Shown: positions 36,098-44,401 of the stretch, piece by piece | Layout: every line of letters starts with the position of its first letter | Position numbering within the stretch: position 1 is the stretch's first letter | Assembly (NCBI GenBank): GCA_964393325.1 | Contig: CAYMTE010000004.1 | Location: 18,937-82,936, forward strand | Reading direction: 5' to 3' | DNA: 64,000 bases | From: JBAZWV01 sp964393325 | GTDB lineage: Bacteria; Patescibacteriota; Patescibacteriia; 2-12-FULL-60-25 | The notes under the pieces: model-generated | What the model saw: the letters and a program-made list of their open reading frames with translations, nothing else | What the model was told of the DNA's origin: nothing | Databases searched by the model: none | Program-made: the position numbers and the translations under genes

Positions 36098-37309
36098 ATG
36101 CCCATCCGTCATCCCCGCCGTTTTGATTCGACTGCTCGGCATGCCTTTCCGCAGCCACCGGTAGCTCCTCGGATGTATCGAAATATTGCATTAACATTTT
36201 TTGGTCTGACGATCGTGGTCGTCGCGGCGGTGCTGTGGATGTCGACCGTCCGAGCAACCGTTCGTATTCACGTGAAGCGGAACGTGACAAAGATTGAGTC
36301 CTCGATAGATATCGCGAAAAGTCCTGAACAGGGGCAGCTTCAGGGACGTGTCGTCGAAGATGTGTTTGATAGCATTCAGGAGTTTAGCGTCGCGGCGACA
36401 ACCGGGACGGTGGTTCATGCGACGACAACCGGACGCGTTCGCGTGACGAATCGATATTCCAAGGCGCAACCTCTGGTAAAGACAACGCGGTTGCTTACCG
36501 CAGATGGTAAGCTCTTTCACATTAGCGCAAACGTGAATGTCGCCTCGAATAGCACCGTTGAGGTCGATGCGTATTCAGATCAGCCAGGTGATGAGTACGC
36601 GATTCCCGCAGGAACCAAACTCACGATTCCTGGGCTATGGATTGATCTTCAGAAGTGGATTTATGCAGAGTCGATAACGCCGTTTGAGGGTGGAAAGCGC
36701 ACCATCAAGATGGTCACGGCAGAGGATATTGAGAACGCGGAACGTTCGCTTGAGACGGCGGTGGTTGAGCAGGCGAAAAAAACGCTCGCAGCGGAGGCTG
36801 GTATTCCCGCGGAAAAATTGGCAAACGATTGTCCACCGGAACAGGCGTGCTGGCAAGCGGTGTACGTTGTGACGCCGATTGAGAAAAAGAGTAATGTCGC
36901 GGCTGGCCAAGAAACGGATTCGTTTCTTGCACAGGCGAAGGTAAAAGTGACGGGCGTCTTTTATCCGCGGAAAGACATGGAGTTGTTGGTACGCTCAAAG
37001 TTAAAAGATAAGCTCCCAGAGGGTCGAGATCTCGCGGATTTTGATCCATCGAAGGTCGTGTACCGTCTTGATTCCTCGGACAAGAGTCTTGAAAAAGCGC
37101 ACATTGTGTTTAGCGCAGAAACGGCATCTCGGCTCACGGCGCAGAGCCCGTCGCTCTCGGCTCGTGCGATTGCTGGATTGTCCGTGCAGGAGGCGAAGGA
37201 TGTGCTTTCTAACGTTGATGGCGTAGAGTTTGTCGAGATTACACTTCGTCCATCTTGGGCGAGACGTCTTCCGTCAAAGCCGGGGGCCATCGATTTCAAG
37301 ATTGAGTAA
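36098..37309 (+). CDS. Membrane-anchored baseplate-J-like surface protein
   Basis: 403 residues. A short cytosolic Arg/Pro-rich start, one membrane helix (about 28-48) and a large outer domain. The region GRVRVTNRYSKAQPL through KLFHISANVNVASNSTVEVDAYSDQPGDEYAIPAGT resembles the beta-sandwich segment that database searches label baseplate J/gp47 in many CPR proteins. The middle part (240-300) is alpha/beta with a Cys pair (NDCPPEQACW) that could form a disulfide. No phage genes surround it, so a tail function is not supported; a cell-surface structure is more likely. Confidence 0.72.
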   Translation: MPIRHPRRFDSTARHAFPQPPVAPRMYRNIALTFFGLTIVVVAAVLWMSTVRATVRIHVKRNVTKIESSIDIAKSPEQGQLQGRVVEDVFDSIQEFSVAATTGTVVHATTTGRVRVTNRYSKAQPLVKTTRLLTADGKLFHISANVNVASNSTVEVDAYSDQPGDEYAIPAGTKLTIPGLWIDLQKWIYAESITPFEGGKRTIKMVTAEDIENAERSLETAVVEQAKKTLAAEAGIPAEKLANDCPPEQACWQAVYVVTPIEKKSNVAAGQETDSFLAQAKVKVTGVFYPRKDMELLVRSKLKDKLPEGRDLADFDPSKVVYRLDSSDKSLEKAHIVFSAETASRLTAQSPSLSARAIAGLSVQEAKDVLSNVDGVEFVEITLRPSWARRLPSKPGAIDFKIE

Positions 37310-37320
37310 TTCGCCAAAAA

Positions 37321-37511
37321 TTGACGAGTGAGAACGGGATGGATACACTGACCGCGAACTGGCCTCACCACCCAGTCCCGGTCAACAGGTAAAGAAAAAG
37401 CGCCTCAGCGATTGCTGGGGAATACGGGTGGAACCGCGGCTGCGTGAGACGGATACCGTCTCTGCGTGGTCGTCCCGACGATCAGCTCATGGGAGCGTTC
37501 GTCGGTTTTTT
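37321..37511 (+). promoter_or_regulatory. T-box riboswitch controlling thrS
   Basis: The T-box core GGGTGGAACCGCGG is at 37426-37439, matching the consensus that pairs with the uncharged tRNA end. Upstream, 37321-37387 can form a stem I-like structure (TTGAC/GTCAA, CGGGA/TCCCG) whose 3' side holds a candidate ACC (Thr) specifier near 37368-37373. Downstream, CCC at 37474-37476 can pair either with the GGG of the T-box (antiterminator) or in the terminator stem at 37475-37505, which ends in six T. This is the classic switch: uncharged tRNA-Thr favours read-through into thrS. The specifier assignment is uncertain. Confidence 0.9.
37475..37511 (+). terminator. Regulated terminator of the thrS T-box
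   Basis: Outer stem CCGACGA/TCGTCGG with inner GCTC/GAGC stem, then six T. Its 5' strand overlaps the CCC used by the antiterminator. Confidence 0.9.
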
Positions 37512-37524
37512 ATTCCTCTTTTCT

Positions 37525-39315
37525 ATGATCTCTCTCGAAACTCGTCGTCACAGTGCGGCTCATGTCATGGCTGCGGCCATTTCGCGTCTGTTCCCAGCAG
37601 TAAAATTGGGTGTTGGCCCGGCCATTGAGAATGGTTTTTATTATGATATCGATATCGGCCGTGCGGTCACGCCAGATGACCTTGAAGCGATCTCGAAAGA
37701 GATGAAGAAGATCATCAAGGAAAAAGCGTCGTTTGAGCGCGAAGAGCTTCCAATTGACGAGGCGATCGCGCGCTTCGAGAAGATGGGGCAGGTATATAAA
37801 GTGGAGTTACTTCGCGATCTCAAAACAAAAGGCACAACGCGGATTTCTGCGAGTGAGGCGGCGGATGTTGATCCCGCGAACAGCGCCATCGTGACGGTGT
37901 ATCGAACAGGGGAGTTTATTGACTTGTGTCGCGGTCCTCATGTGAACACGGCGGATGAAATTGGCGTGTGGAAATTGGATAAAATTTCTGGCGCTTATTG
38001 GCGTGGGAATCAGGAGAACGCCCAGATGCAGCGAATCTATGGACTGTGTTTTGCGACGCAAGAGGAACTCGATGCGTTTCTCCACATGCGCGAAGAAGCG
38101 GAGAAGCGAGACCATCGAAAATTGGGCGCGGAATTGGATCTCTTTGCGTTTTCTCCGCTTGTTGGCTCTGGATTGCCTCTGTTTACGCCGCGCGGCGTCA
38201 TGTTGCGTCAGCTGTTGGTTGATTTTGTGTGGGATCTCATGAAGCCATATGGCTATGAGCGTGTTTGGATTCCGCATCTCGCCAAAACGGACTTGTATAA
38301 AACATCTGGTCACTGGGATAAATTTGAAGACGACTTGTTCCATGTGTCGAGCAAGAAGACGGATGAGGCGTTTGTCTTAAAACCGATGAATTGCCCGCAT
38401 CATACGCAGATTTTTGCTTCGCGTCCGCGAAGCTATCGAGATATGCCACTTCGATATAGCGAAGTGACAACGGTGTATCGCGATGAAAACACGGGTCAGC
38501 TCCAAGGGCTTTCTCGCGTCCGATCCATTACGCAGGATGATGCGCACGTCTTCTGCCGACCAGATCAGGTCCATGATGAGGCATTGGCCATGTATCGCAT
38601 CATTGAGGGGTTCTACGCGGCGTTCCGGATGCCACTCCGCGTGAGATTGTCCGTCCGTGACCCGCTTCATCCGGAAAAGTATCTGGGGAGCGACGAGCTG
38701 TGGAAGACGGCAGAAACGACGCTCGCGGATCTGATGAAAGAGGTTGGCCGTGAGATCGAACTTGGCGAGGGTGAGGCCGCGTTTTACGGACCGAAGCTGG
38801 ACTTCATCGCGAAGGATGCGATTGGTCGGGAATGGCAGCTTGCAACGATTCAGCTTGATTTTAACCAGCCGAACAGATTTGAATTGGAATACGTGGACGC
38901 GGACGGCGAGAAGAAACGTCCGGTGATGATCCATCGCGCGATTCTCGGTTCGGTCGAGCGGTTCTTGGGAATTTTGATTGAACACTACGCCGGTGCGTTC
39001 CCGTTGTGGCTGTCGCCGGTTCAGATCGCGATCTTGCCGGTTGCGGATCGACACGTTGAGTTCGCGAGTGCACTTGCGACGGAGCTCCGTGGGCAAGGAT
39101 TCCGCGTGGAGGTGGATACGAGTGTTGAATCTGTCGGAAAGAAGATTCGCAACGCTGAAAAGTCGAAAGTGCCGATGATGCTGGTGGTTGGGGATAAAGA
39201 AGCGTCCGGTGAACCGCTCACGGTGCGCCGGTACGGTCAGGCGGAACAGCAAAGTGTGGCAAAAGATGCGCTTATCGAGCAATTGAAAACAGAGATTCAA
39301 GAGCGCGTATCGTAA
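37525..39315 (+). CDS. thrS: Threonyl-tRNA synthetase without TGS domain
   Basis: 596 residues from the ATG at 37525 (TATG, just after the T-box terminator); upstream in-frame codons lie inside the riboswitch. The protein begins directly in the editing domain (HSAAHVMAAAI as the HxxxH motif, residues 9-13) and lacks the 60-residue TGS domain of typical ThrRS. The class II core has GSGLPLFTPRG, MNCPHH, RVRSITQDDAHVFCRPDQ and HRAILGSVERFLGILIEHY, followed by the anticodon-binding domain (about 495-596). Zn ligands Cys and His are visible in MNCPHHTQIF and in AHVFC. Confidence 0.95.
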   Translation: MISLETRRHSAAHVMAAAISRLFPAVKLGVGPAIENGFYYDIDIGRAVTPDDLEAISKEMKKIIKEKASFEREELPIDEAIARFEKMGQVYKVELLRDLKTKGTTRISASEAADVDPANSAIVTVYRTGEFIDLCRGPHVNTADEIGVWKLDKISGAYWRGNQENAQMQRIYGLCFATQEELDAFLHMREEAEKRDHRKLGAELDLFAFSPLVGSGLPLFTPRGVMLRQLLVDFVWDLMKPYGYERVWIPHLAKTDLYKTSGHWDKFEDDLFHVSSKKTDEAFVLKPMNCPHHTQIFASRPRSYRDMPLRYSEVTTVYRDENTGQLQGLSRVRSITQDDAHVFCRPDQVHDEALAMYRIIEGFYAAFRMPLRVRLSVRDPLHPEKYLGSDELWKTAETTLADLMKEVGREIELGEGEAAFYGPKLDFIAKDAIGREWQLATIQLDFNQPNRFELEYVDADGEKKRPVMIHRAILGSVERFLGILIEHYAGAFPLWLSPVQIAILPVADRHVEFASALATELRGQGFRVEVDTSVESVGKKIRNAEKSKVPMMLVVGDKEASGEPLTVRRYGQAEQQSVAKDALIEQLKTEIQERVS

Positions 39316-39328
39316 AGAAAGGTTGCGT

Positions 39329-39358
39329 AAAAATCCCGGGGATCATCCCGGGATTTTT
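39329..39358. terminator. Bidirectional terminator
   Basis: AAAAATCCCGGG/CCCGGGATTTTT with 6-base loop, between the convergent thrS and 39376 genes. Works in either direction. Confidence 0.92.
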
Positions 39359-39375
39359 CGTGCACGGTAAACGGA

Positions 39376-40944
39376 TCAAAATCGATTGCGCGTGTTTGCG
39401 CGATTCACGGTTTCGCGACGCTGCTTCACGCCGCTGAGTCGGTCTATTTGGACAGGCTTCTTTCCGATGACGTCTTCGAGATTGAGTCCGAGAAGATCAT
39501 TCCATCGACCAATGTTTTTCATTGCTTCTTTGTACGTACCTTCATCTCTAGCTTGAAGTGCGCGTTCTGCTTCGGCAAGGGTGAAGACGTAGAGTGTTGC
39601 CGGAACTTCTTGTCGACCAGATCGACGCGCCTCGCCAACCGCGAGAAGAATATCGTCGTCCATACCCGGCTTTTTCTTCATTGCGTCCATGACCTTGTCC
39701 CAAATCGCTGCAGCTCGTGGTTTTCCGCCCAAGAGTTCCGCAGCGCGGTCTACCGTCATGGATTCGGTTTCGTTTCCCTCGCGTTTTTCTTTGGAGGGTT
39801 CGGCTTGTTCCTTCGCGACGTCTTGCTGTTCAGGTTTTGGAGTGTCCATGTCCGACAAGTCGACGTCGATTGAGTCTTCTGAAAAAGCTTGCGCTGGTGC
39901 TTTTTTCTTCTTTCGATCTGAAACGCGTTTACGTGCTTCTTCGGGTGTTGCGAGGCCATATACGACTTCTGCGCCTTCTTCTTCCATGCCGAGCGTCGGG
40001 GTTTCGAGTTGCTGCGCGGCAATTCGATCTTCTTCACGCGCCTTGCGTCGGAGTTGATCTTCCGCAAGAACGCGCTTTGGCGTTATCGGGAGGCCTCGTG
40101 GTCGCGCGATCTGAGAGCGTCGAAGAGCCTCTAAACTTGCCTTGTGCGTAAGCGTCTGGATCTCCTCCATGAGGTCTTGTTGCTCGCTGTTTAGAATCTC
40201 GAGGTCATTTTCTAGAGAACGGATCGTTGCTTCCTCGGGTGTTTCGAGAGTGTTTCCAGTTAATCGGGAAAGCCATCGTCCGATACGGGCGCCGATGCTG
40301 CGATTTCGCCGAAGTTCGTTTAGCTGCTCATGAATTTTTCCCTCTTCTCGATTCATTTTTTGAAGTTTCGTCTGGAGTGTTTGAACTTCATCCTTCGGCT
40401 GGATCTCTTTTCGAAGACGAACGATGACTTTTTCTTCTTCCGCTTGCGCCGGAAGCTTATGCTCCGCAAGTCTTACGTCCGAGCGCGCTTCTTGGCGCGT
40501 ACTTCTCGGATATTTACGATCAATGCTTTTGATATCTTCCTGCATTTTTTGCAGACGAGAACGAGGGGCTTCTGGTTTTTGATTGCGGATCTTTGCTACA
40601 GTGGTATCCATAAGCGCGTTGAACTCCGGGTCTTCAAGTCGTTCGTACGCCTCGGTCTCTCGTTGTTTTTCTTTGCGAACGGATTCAACGAGCTCTGTGC
40701 GAAAACGCGCGATATCTTCTCCGGACGGTCCGGTTTTAGATTTTCGGAATTCTCGTTGTTTGACCGGTTTTGAAACGGCTTGATCTACGAGTGCATTAAA
40801 CTCCGGATTGTCGAATTCATCGACCGGCGGAGCTGGCGGCTCTGGAAACGATGTTCCTGGTTCAAGTGGAGCGGTTCGTCCTCGGCGATGAGAACGTCGT
40901 TCTTCGGGAGACGGATATGAGAGAGAGCGCATGGATTCTGGCAT
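39376..40944 (-). CDS. Large charged coiled-coil protein, unknown function
   Basis: 522 residues from the ATG at 40944 (TATG; an in-frame ATG at 40932 lacks the context). Two copies of a motif, NPEFNALVDQAV (about 46-57) and DPEFNALMDTTV, occur in the disordered N-terminal third; a Glu/Leu-rich coiled coil spans about 145-260; then an acidic linker with a KKKK patch, and a compact helical C-terminus (about 400-495, AIWDKVMDAMKKKPGMDDDILLA). No signal peptide or membrane segment, so cytosolic. Unrecognised; one of three similar-style genes here. Confidence 0.7.
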   Translation of the reverse strand: MPESMRSLSYPSPEERRSHRRGRTAPLEPGTSFPEPPAPPVDEFDNPEFNALVDQAVSKPVKQREFRKSKTGPSGEDIARFRTELVESVRKEKQRETEAYERLEDPEFNALMDTTVAKIRNQKPEAPRSRLQKMQEDIKSIDRKYPRSTRQEARSDVRLAEHKLPAQAEEEKVIVRLRKEIQPKDEVQTLQTKLQKMNREEGKIHEQLNELRRNRSIGARIGRWLSRLTGNTLETPEEATIRSLENDLEILNSEQQDLMEEIQTLTHKASLEALRRSQIARPRGLPITPKRVLAEDQLRRKAREEDRIAAQQLETPTLGMEEEGAEVVYGLATPEEARKRVSDRKKKKAPAQAFSEDSIDVDLSDMDTPKPEQQDVAKEQAEPSKEKREGNETESMTVDRAAELLGGKPRAAAIWDKVMDAMKKKPGMDDDILLAVGEARRSGRQEVPATLYVFTLAEAERALQARDEGTYKEAMKNIGRWNDLLGLNLEDVIGKKPVQIDRLSGVKQRRETVNRANTRNRF

Positions 40945-40957
40945 ACGATGTACACAA

Positions 40958-40966
40958 GTATAACAT
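40958..40966 (-). promoter_or_regulatory. Extended -10 promoter, short leader
   Basis: TGTTATACT on the minus strand ends 13 bases before the ATG at 40944 and follows a terminator directly. Confidence 0.6.
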
Positions 40967-40990
40967 AAAAGCGCCCCCGGAGTGGGGCGC
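40967..40990 (-). terminator. Terminator of the 41013-41609 gene
   Basis: GCGCCCC/GGGGCGC stem with a 6-base loop then TTTTA on the minus strand. Confidence 0.85.
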
Positions 40991-41012
40991 GGACGATCGA
41001 ATGGATCGTCGC

Positions 41013-41609
41013 TCATGATCGAGCGGCGAGGATCGCAGCCGTTGTTGGCTGGTAGATATAGGTGCCGCTGTCGATCGCGGCGAGGATCGCTGTCCGTCCT
41101 TGCGACGGGTCAGGATAGGCGACGTCTATCGCCTGGAGCAGAGAGAGGTGAGGGAACCTGAAGTCCCATTCCATCTCTGCGGGGACATCCTTGGCGAGTC
41201 GGAATTCCCACGGTGCGACCGGACGAGATCCGTGCGTCGACCGTTTGAGGATGCGATTCACGCGCCTGACCCAGGCGTAGGTCGCTCGCAGTCCTTGCTC
41301 AGAGAGAGGGGCGGGCAAGGGCATGAACAGGACGACGCCAATCGCGGCGTTCCGCTCTGGCCAGACGTAGGTTGGGCGCGTCAGTAGCAGCGCACGCGTC
41401 GTCTTACAGGGGACATGGGGGGCAAGGAGCGGCGGTAGCTCTTCTGAGCCGGACTGCCGGAGGAATCCTTTTTCTCTTCGTTTGGCGACTTCGAGTCGCT
41501 TGCTGTAGAAGAGCTGCTTCGCGTCAAGAACTCCATCGGAGGTGAGCTTGACGCCCTTTGGAAGCAGTAGATTTGGTTGGTTCGGTTGATAAATGGGCGT
41601 AGAAGTCAC
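41013..41609 (-). CDS. Unknown cytosolic protein with GTG start and strong SD
   Basis: 198 residues from a GTG at 41609, selected because an AGGAGG lies 9 bases before it and a terminator just upstream excludes longer frames. Basic N-terminal half, Arg/Trp/Pro-rich core (THGSRPVAPWEFRLAKDVPAEMEWDFRFPHL) and a C-terminal TAILAAIDSGTYIY segment. No known motif. SD, GTG and G/C-rich third bases contrast with the neighbours, so it looks acquired; it sits between two terminators as a single-gene unit. Confidence 0.65.
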   Translation of the reverse strand: MTSTPIYQPNQPNLLLPKGVKLTSDGVLDAKQLFYSKRLEVAKRREKGFLRQSGSEELPPLLAPHVPCKTTRALLLTRPTYVWPERNAAIGVVLFMPLPAPLSEQGLRATYAWVRRVNRILKRSTHGSRPVAPWEFRLAKDVPAEMEWDFRFPHLSLLQAIDVAYPDPSQGRTAILAAIDSGTYIYQPTTAAILAARS

Positions 41610-41630
41610 TCCGAAAAACCTCCTGACACA

Positions 41631-41657
41631 AAAGACGTACCGTGTCAGTACGTCTTT
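41631..41657 (-). terminator. Terminator of the 41696-42340 gene
   Basis: Perfect 10-base stem AAAGACGTAC/GTACGTCTTT with 7-base loop and T-run on the minus strand. Confidence 0.85.
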
Positions 41658-41695
41658 AGCATGTTGTGAATAGAATGTCAACTGTCTTTGACGCC

Positions 41696-42340
41696 CTATG
41701 AAAACCAGCTTTTCACGCGACCCCAAAGGCTCTTTTTTTGCTTGTCGATCTTTGCGGCGCTGGCATTGAATTTGGAGGCGAGTGCTGCGGAATCCTGAAG
41801 GAGTGACGCCTCTTCTTTGCTGGAAGGTTCCGTTTTGTCCCATGTTCGTTCGACTTTTGGAGGAAAATGGGCGAGCGTTTTATCGTATTCTTTTTGGCGC
41901 AGCGCGAGTTCGCCTTCGGCGATCGTGTCTTCAATGTCGCCAATGTATTCGTAGATCCGGTGGACGGTTCCTCGAAGTCCGGGACGATCATCCAGCTTCA
42001 TGCTGTATTGCTGGAGTTGCATGAGGTAATCGCCATTTTTTACCAGCGCACTTCGTAGAAATTCAAAACTCGAGGCATTAAGATCGCGTGATGTTATGCG
42101 ACGTTTGAGCTCGGCGAGCGTCTTTTTTGCTTGTTCTATTGTCGTGTTCGCGTATTCCTGGAGCTTGAGAACGTTCTCCGTCATCGGATCCATCTTTTCG
42201 CGAATACCGCTAATCTCCTCTTTCTCCTGTCCTTCTTCCGCCGGTTTTTTACGTCGCCCTCCCTCAATGACAACCTGTTCGGCGTATCCGCCCGGTTTTT
42301 CTTCGCGGATTTTTGGCGAGACGTTTTCAAATGAGGGCAT
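41696..42340 (-). CDS. Unknown helical cytosolic protein
   Basis: 214 residues. Disordered, charged N-terminus (1-50), then amphipathic helices (about 55-185) with heptad-like Leu/Ile spacing, ending in a Lys/Trp-rich tail (KSLWGRVKSWFS) that could touch a membrane surface. No signal peptide. It is 14 bases downstream of the 42355 gene and ends at a terminator. TATG start. No family recognised. Confidence 0.68.
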   Translation of the reverse strand: MPSFENVSPKIREEKPGGYAEQVVIEGGRRKKPAEEGQEKEEISGIREKMDPMTENVLKLQEYANTTIEQAKKTLAELKRRITSRDLNASSFEFLRSALVKNGDYLMQLQQYSMKLDDRPGLRGTVHRIYEYIGDIEDTIAEGELALRQKEYDKTLAHFPPKVERTWDKTEPSSKEEASLLQDSAALASKFNASAAKIDKQKKSLWGRVKSWFS

Positions 42341-42354
42341 AGAAAAGGGGATGC

Positions 42355-43605
42355 TTACGAGCTAAACGGATTCTCGTAGTGTTCGCCTGGACGTTGTTCT
42401 GTAGAACTCAAGACGTCTGCGCGGGATTCGATTTGTAACGCGGCACTCATCTTATCGAACGCGGCTTTCGCCTTGTCGTATGCGACGTGATCAACTTTTC
42501 TTGACGCTTCGTTCACACGCGCGAGCGCAAGAACGTACTCCGTCGCAAGTTTCTGCTTGTTGTTCGGCAGGAGGACGACGACATCGTCCCATAGTTTGTC
42601 GGGTCGTGTGACAAGATCGAATTTTTTCACGCGATCAACACTCATTGGGATGTCGGCAATTTCTTTTGCCGCGCTCTCTATTTCACTTGCTGCGTATGCC
42701 TTTGCATTCATTTCCATCTGTTCACGCGCGTAGCCCAGATCTTCCTCAATCAGCGCCTGTTCAATGAGCGCATTCATCGGAATGCTGAGGTAGCGGTTGA
42801 GCTCTGTGAGTCGATGGAGAACTTCTCTTCGAAGCATGGCGTTTTTTCGCTCGACAGCGCGACGGTAGTGACCGAGGACGCGGACGTAGTGAAGACCGAG
42901 GTCGATATTATTCGCATACGACATCCAGTCTCGCGCTCGATCCATGCTGAGCGCGAACGCTCCGATAGGCGCATTCTTGAGCTGCTCTTCGATGAATTCC
43001 GCGATTTGGTCGCCGTGCGCAACAAGCATCTTTGCTTCTTCAAGTGAAACGCCACGTCGTCGTTCGGCGATTTCTTTTGCAGATTTTTCGAATTGTTCAC
43101 CTTGATTCAAGATGTCTTCGGGCGGACGGAGCATCTTTTCGTGGATCTCGCGAATTTTTTTCTGATCCTCCATCTTTGCCTGCTCTTTTTCGCGCATCTT
43201 TCGCATGCTCCCACGGAGCCGCTCTTTGCTCACGGCCTTTGCGAGAGAGTCTTCCGCGGCCGGAATCTCCATCTCTTCTTCAAATGCTTCTTTCGCCTGC
43301 GTTGGCGTCAAACGCTGTTCTTCTTCTGTAGCAACGCCTTGTTTTTTTGCTTTCCCTTTTCGTTCTCGGACGCCTGTTTGTTCTATCTCATCCGCTTCGG
43401 CAAAATATTCTGCGGCCGGTCGGGGATTGCGCTGCGTTGGAGGAAGCTCTTCATCTTCCGTGAACGACGATCGTTCAGATCGAGGATTTCGAAGCGTCGG
43501 AGGTTCTTTTTCTTCTGCGATTGGTTTTGATGGGGCTTCGTATTTACGCGCCGCGTTTCCTTCGAAGCCCATGTTGGGGCCGCCTGCGATAGAGAGTTTT
43601 GCCAT
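42355..43605 (-). CDS. Unknown cytosolic protein with disordered N-terminus and helical core
   Basis: 416 residues. Disordered N-terminal third holding two PPTxRNPR motifs (about 35-62), an acidic/basic helical linker, then a compact helical domain (about 185-380, HYVRVLGHYRRAVERKNAM and later). No enzyme motif, no membrane segment. It is the first gene of a two-gene unit with its own extended -10 promoter. TATG start. Similar in style to the 39376 gene but I see no clear sequence identity between them. Confidence 0.7.
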   Translation of the reverse strand: MAKLSIAGGPNMGFEGNAARKYEAPSKPIAEEKEPPTLRNPRSERSSFTEDEELPPTQRNPRPAAEYFAEADEIEQTGVRERKGKAKKQGVATEEEQRLTPTQAKEAFEEEMEIPAAEDSLAKAVSKERLRGSMRKMREKEQAKMEDQKKIREIHEKMLRPPEDILNQGEQFEKSAKEIAERRRGVSLEEAKMLVAHGDQIAEFIEEQLKNAPIGAFALSMDRARDWMSYANNIDLGLHYVRVLGHYRRAVERKNAMLRREVLHRLTELNRYLSIPMNALIEQALIEEDLGYAREQMEMNAKAYAASEIESAAKEIADIPMSVDRVKKFDLVTRPDKLWDDVVVLLPNNKQKLATEYVLALARVNEASRKVDHVAYDKAKAAFDKMSAALQIESRADVLSSTEQRPGEHYENPFSS

Positions 43606-43615
43606 ATTGGATCAA

Positions 43616-43644
43616 AGTATATCATTGAGCCTGCCGCAAAACAA
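43616..43644 (-). promoter_or_regulatory. Promoter of the 43605 gene
   Basis: TTGTTT (43644-43639), 17-base spacer, TATACT (43621-43616) preceded by TGA, so an extended -10; the ATG follows 10 bases later. It overlaps the rplT terminator. Confidence 0.6.
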
Positions 43645-43670
43645 AAACGCCGACGAAATCGTCGGGGTTT
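43643..43670 (-). terminator. Terminator of the infC-rpmI-rplT operon
   Basis: CCGACG/CGTCGG hairpin followed by TTTTTG on the minus strand. A second inverted repeat (AGTTCGGGC/GCCCGAACT, 43701-43722) overlaps the rplT stop codon. Confidence 0.8.
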
Positions 43671-43709
43671 TGTAAACAGATCCTTCGACAAGTTCAGGAT
43701 AGTTCGGGC

Positions 43710-44048
43710 TTAGGCCCGAACTAATTTTTCGAACACCGGAGGATAGTCGCGGGCGATCTGCGCGAGGACCTTGCGGTCGAGTGCGATCTTTTTGCCCTTG
43801 AGCGCTCCCATGAGCTTCGAGAACGTGGTTCCGAGCTCTCGAGCCGCGGCGTTGATACGAACTTGGTTCAAGGCGCGATTGTCACGCTTCTTGAGCTTAC
43901 GATCGCGGTAGGCGTTCACGCCTGCCTTGGTCATCGCGGTTTTCGCGAGGGTGATTTTGGACTTGCGGCCCCACATCATGCCCTTCGTCCGTTTGAGGAT
44001 ATTCTTGCGGCGCTTGATGTGATGCATGCCGCGTTTGACACGTGCCAT
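43710..44048 (-). CDS. rplT: 50S ribosomal protein L20 (bL20)
   Basis: 112 residues, essentially all conserved: MARVKRGMHHIKRRKNIL at the start, RDRKLKKRDNRALNQVRINAAAR in the middle. bL20 binds 23S rRNA early in large-subunit assembly and in some bacteria represses its own operon. It is separated from rpmI by the 119-base inverted-repeat element. TATG start. Confidence 0.98.
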   Translation of the reverse strand: MARVKRGMHHIKRRKNILKRTKGMMWGRKSKITLAKTAMTKAGVNAYRDRKLKKRDNRALNQVRINAAARELGTTFSKLMGALKGKKIALDRKVLAQIARDYPPVFEKLVRA

Positions 44049-44056
44049 AGAGAGTT

Positions 44057-44175
44057 CGATCGTTTACATCTGCGATCTACTTGATCTTCGCATCGTCGCT
44101 CGTTCATCGTAGCGCTGCTACGCCTCGCGAGCTTCTTGCTTCAGATCTTCGTATCTCATCAGATGTAAACGATCG
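44057..44175. repeat. Inverted-repeat element, copy A
   Basis: Perfect 16-base terminal inverted repeats CGATCGTTTACATCTG/CAGATGTAAACGATCG enclose a nested palindrome centred on CGTAGC-GCT-GCTACG. It fills the rpmI-rplT gap. The middle ~95 bases align with copy B at 45502-45616, with paired changes in the stems. Confidence 0.85.
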
Positions 44176-44191
44176 CGGGTTAATTGTGGAG

Positions 44192-44389
44192 TTAGTTATG
44201 AGGCATGAGGCCCTTAATGTTCTTCACGTAGACAGCGGCAACGGACTGGTCGCGGCGCTTCTTTCGCGTGATTTTGCCCGGGTTGCGGCTGTTGAAGTGA
44301 TCCTGACCACCGTGGCGCTTCAGGAGCTTTCCACTCTTTGTGATCTTGATCCGCTTCGAGATGGTCTTGTGTGTCTTGAGTTTCGACAT
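44192..44389 (-). CDS. rpmI: 50S ribosomal protein L35 (bL35)
   Basis: 65 residues: KLKTHKTISKRIKITKSGKLLKRHGGQDHF then ITRKKRRDQ, the normal bL35 pattern. Second gene of infC-rpmI-rplT; it begins 12 bases after infC. TATG start. Confidence 0.97.
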   Translation of the reverse strand: MSKLKTHKTISKRIKITKSGKLLKRHGGQDHFNSRNPGKITRKKRRDQSVAAVYVKNIKGLMPHN

Positions 44390-44401
44390 AGAAGTGGATT
44401 A

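Noticed and set aside
36098..37309. Prophage tail gene
   Set aside because: No other phage genes are nearby and the protein has a membrane anchor.
37444..37524. Upstream in-frame start for thrS
   Set aside because: The codons lie inside the T-box terminator; the ATG at 37525 comes right after it and matches the family start.
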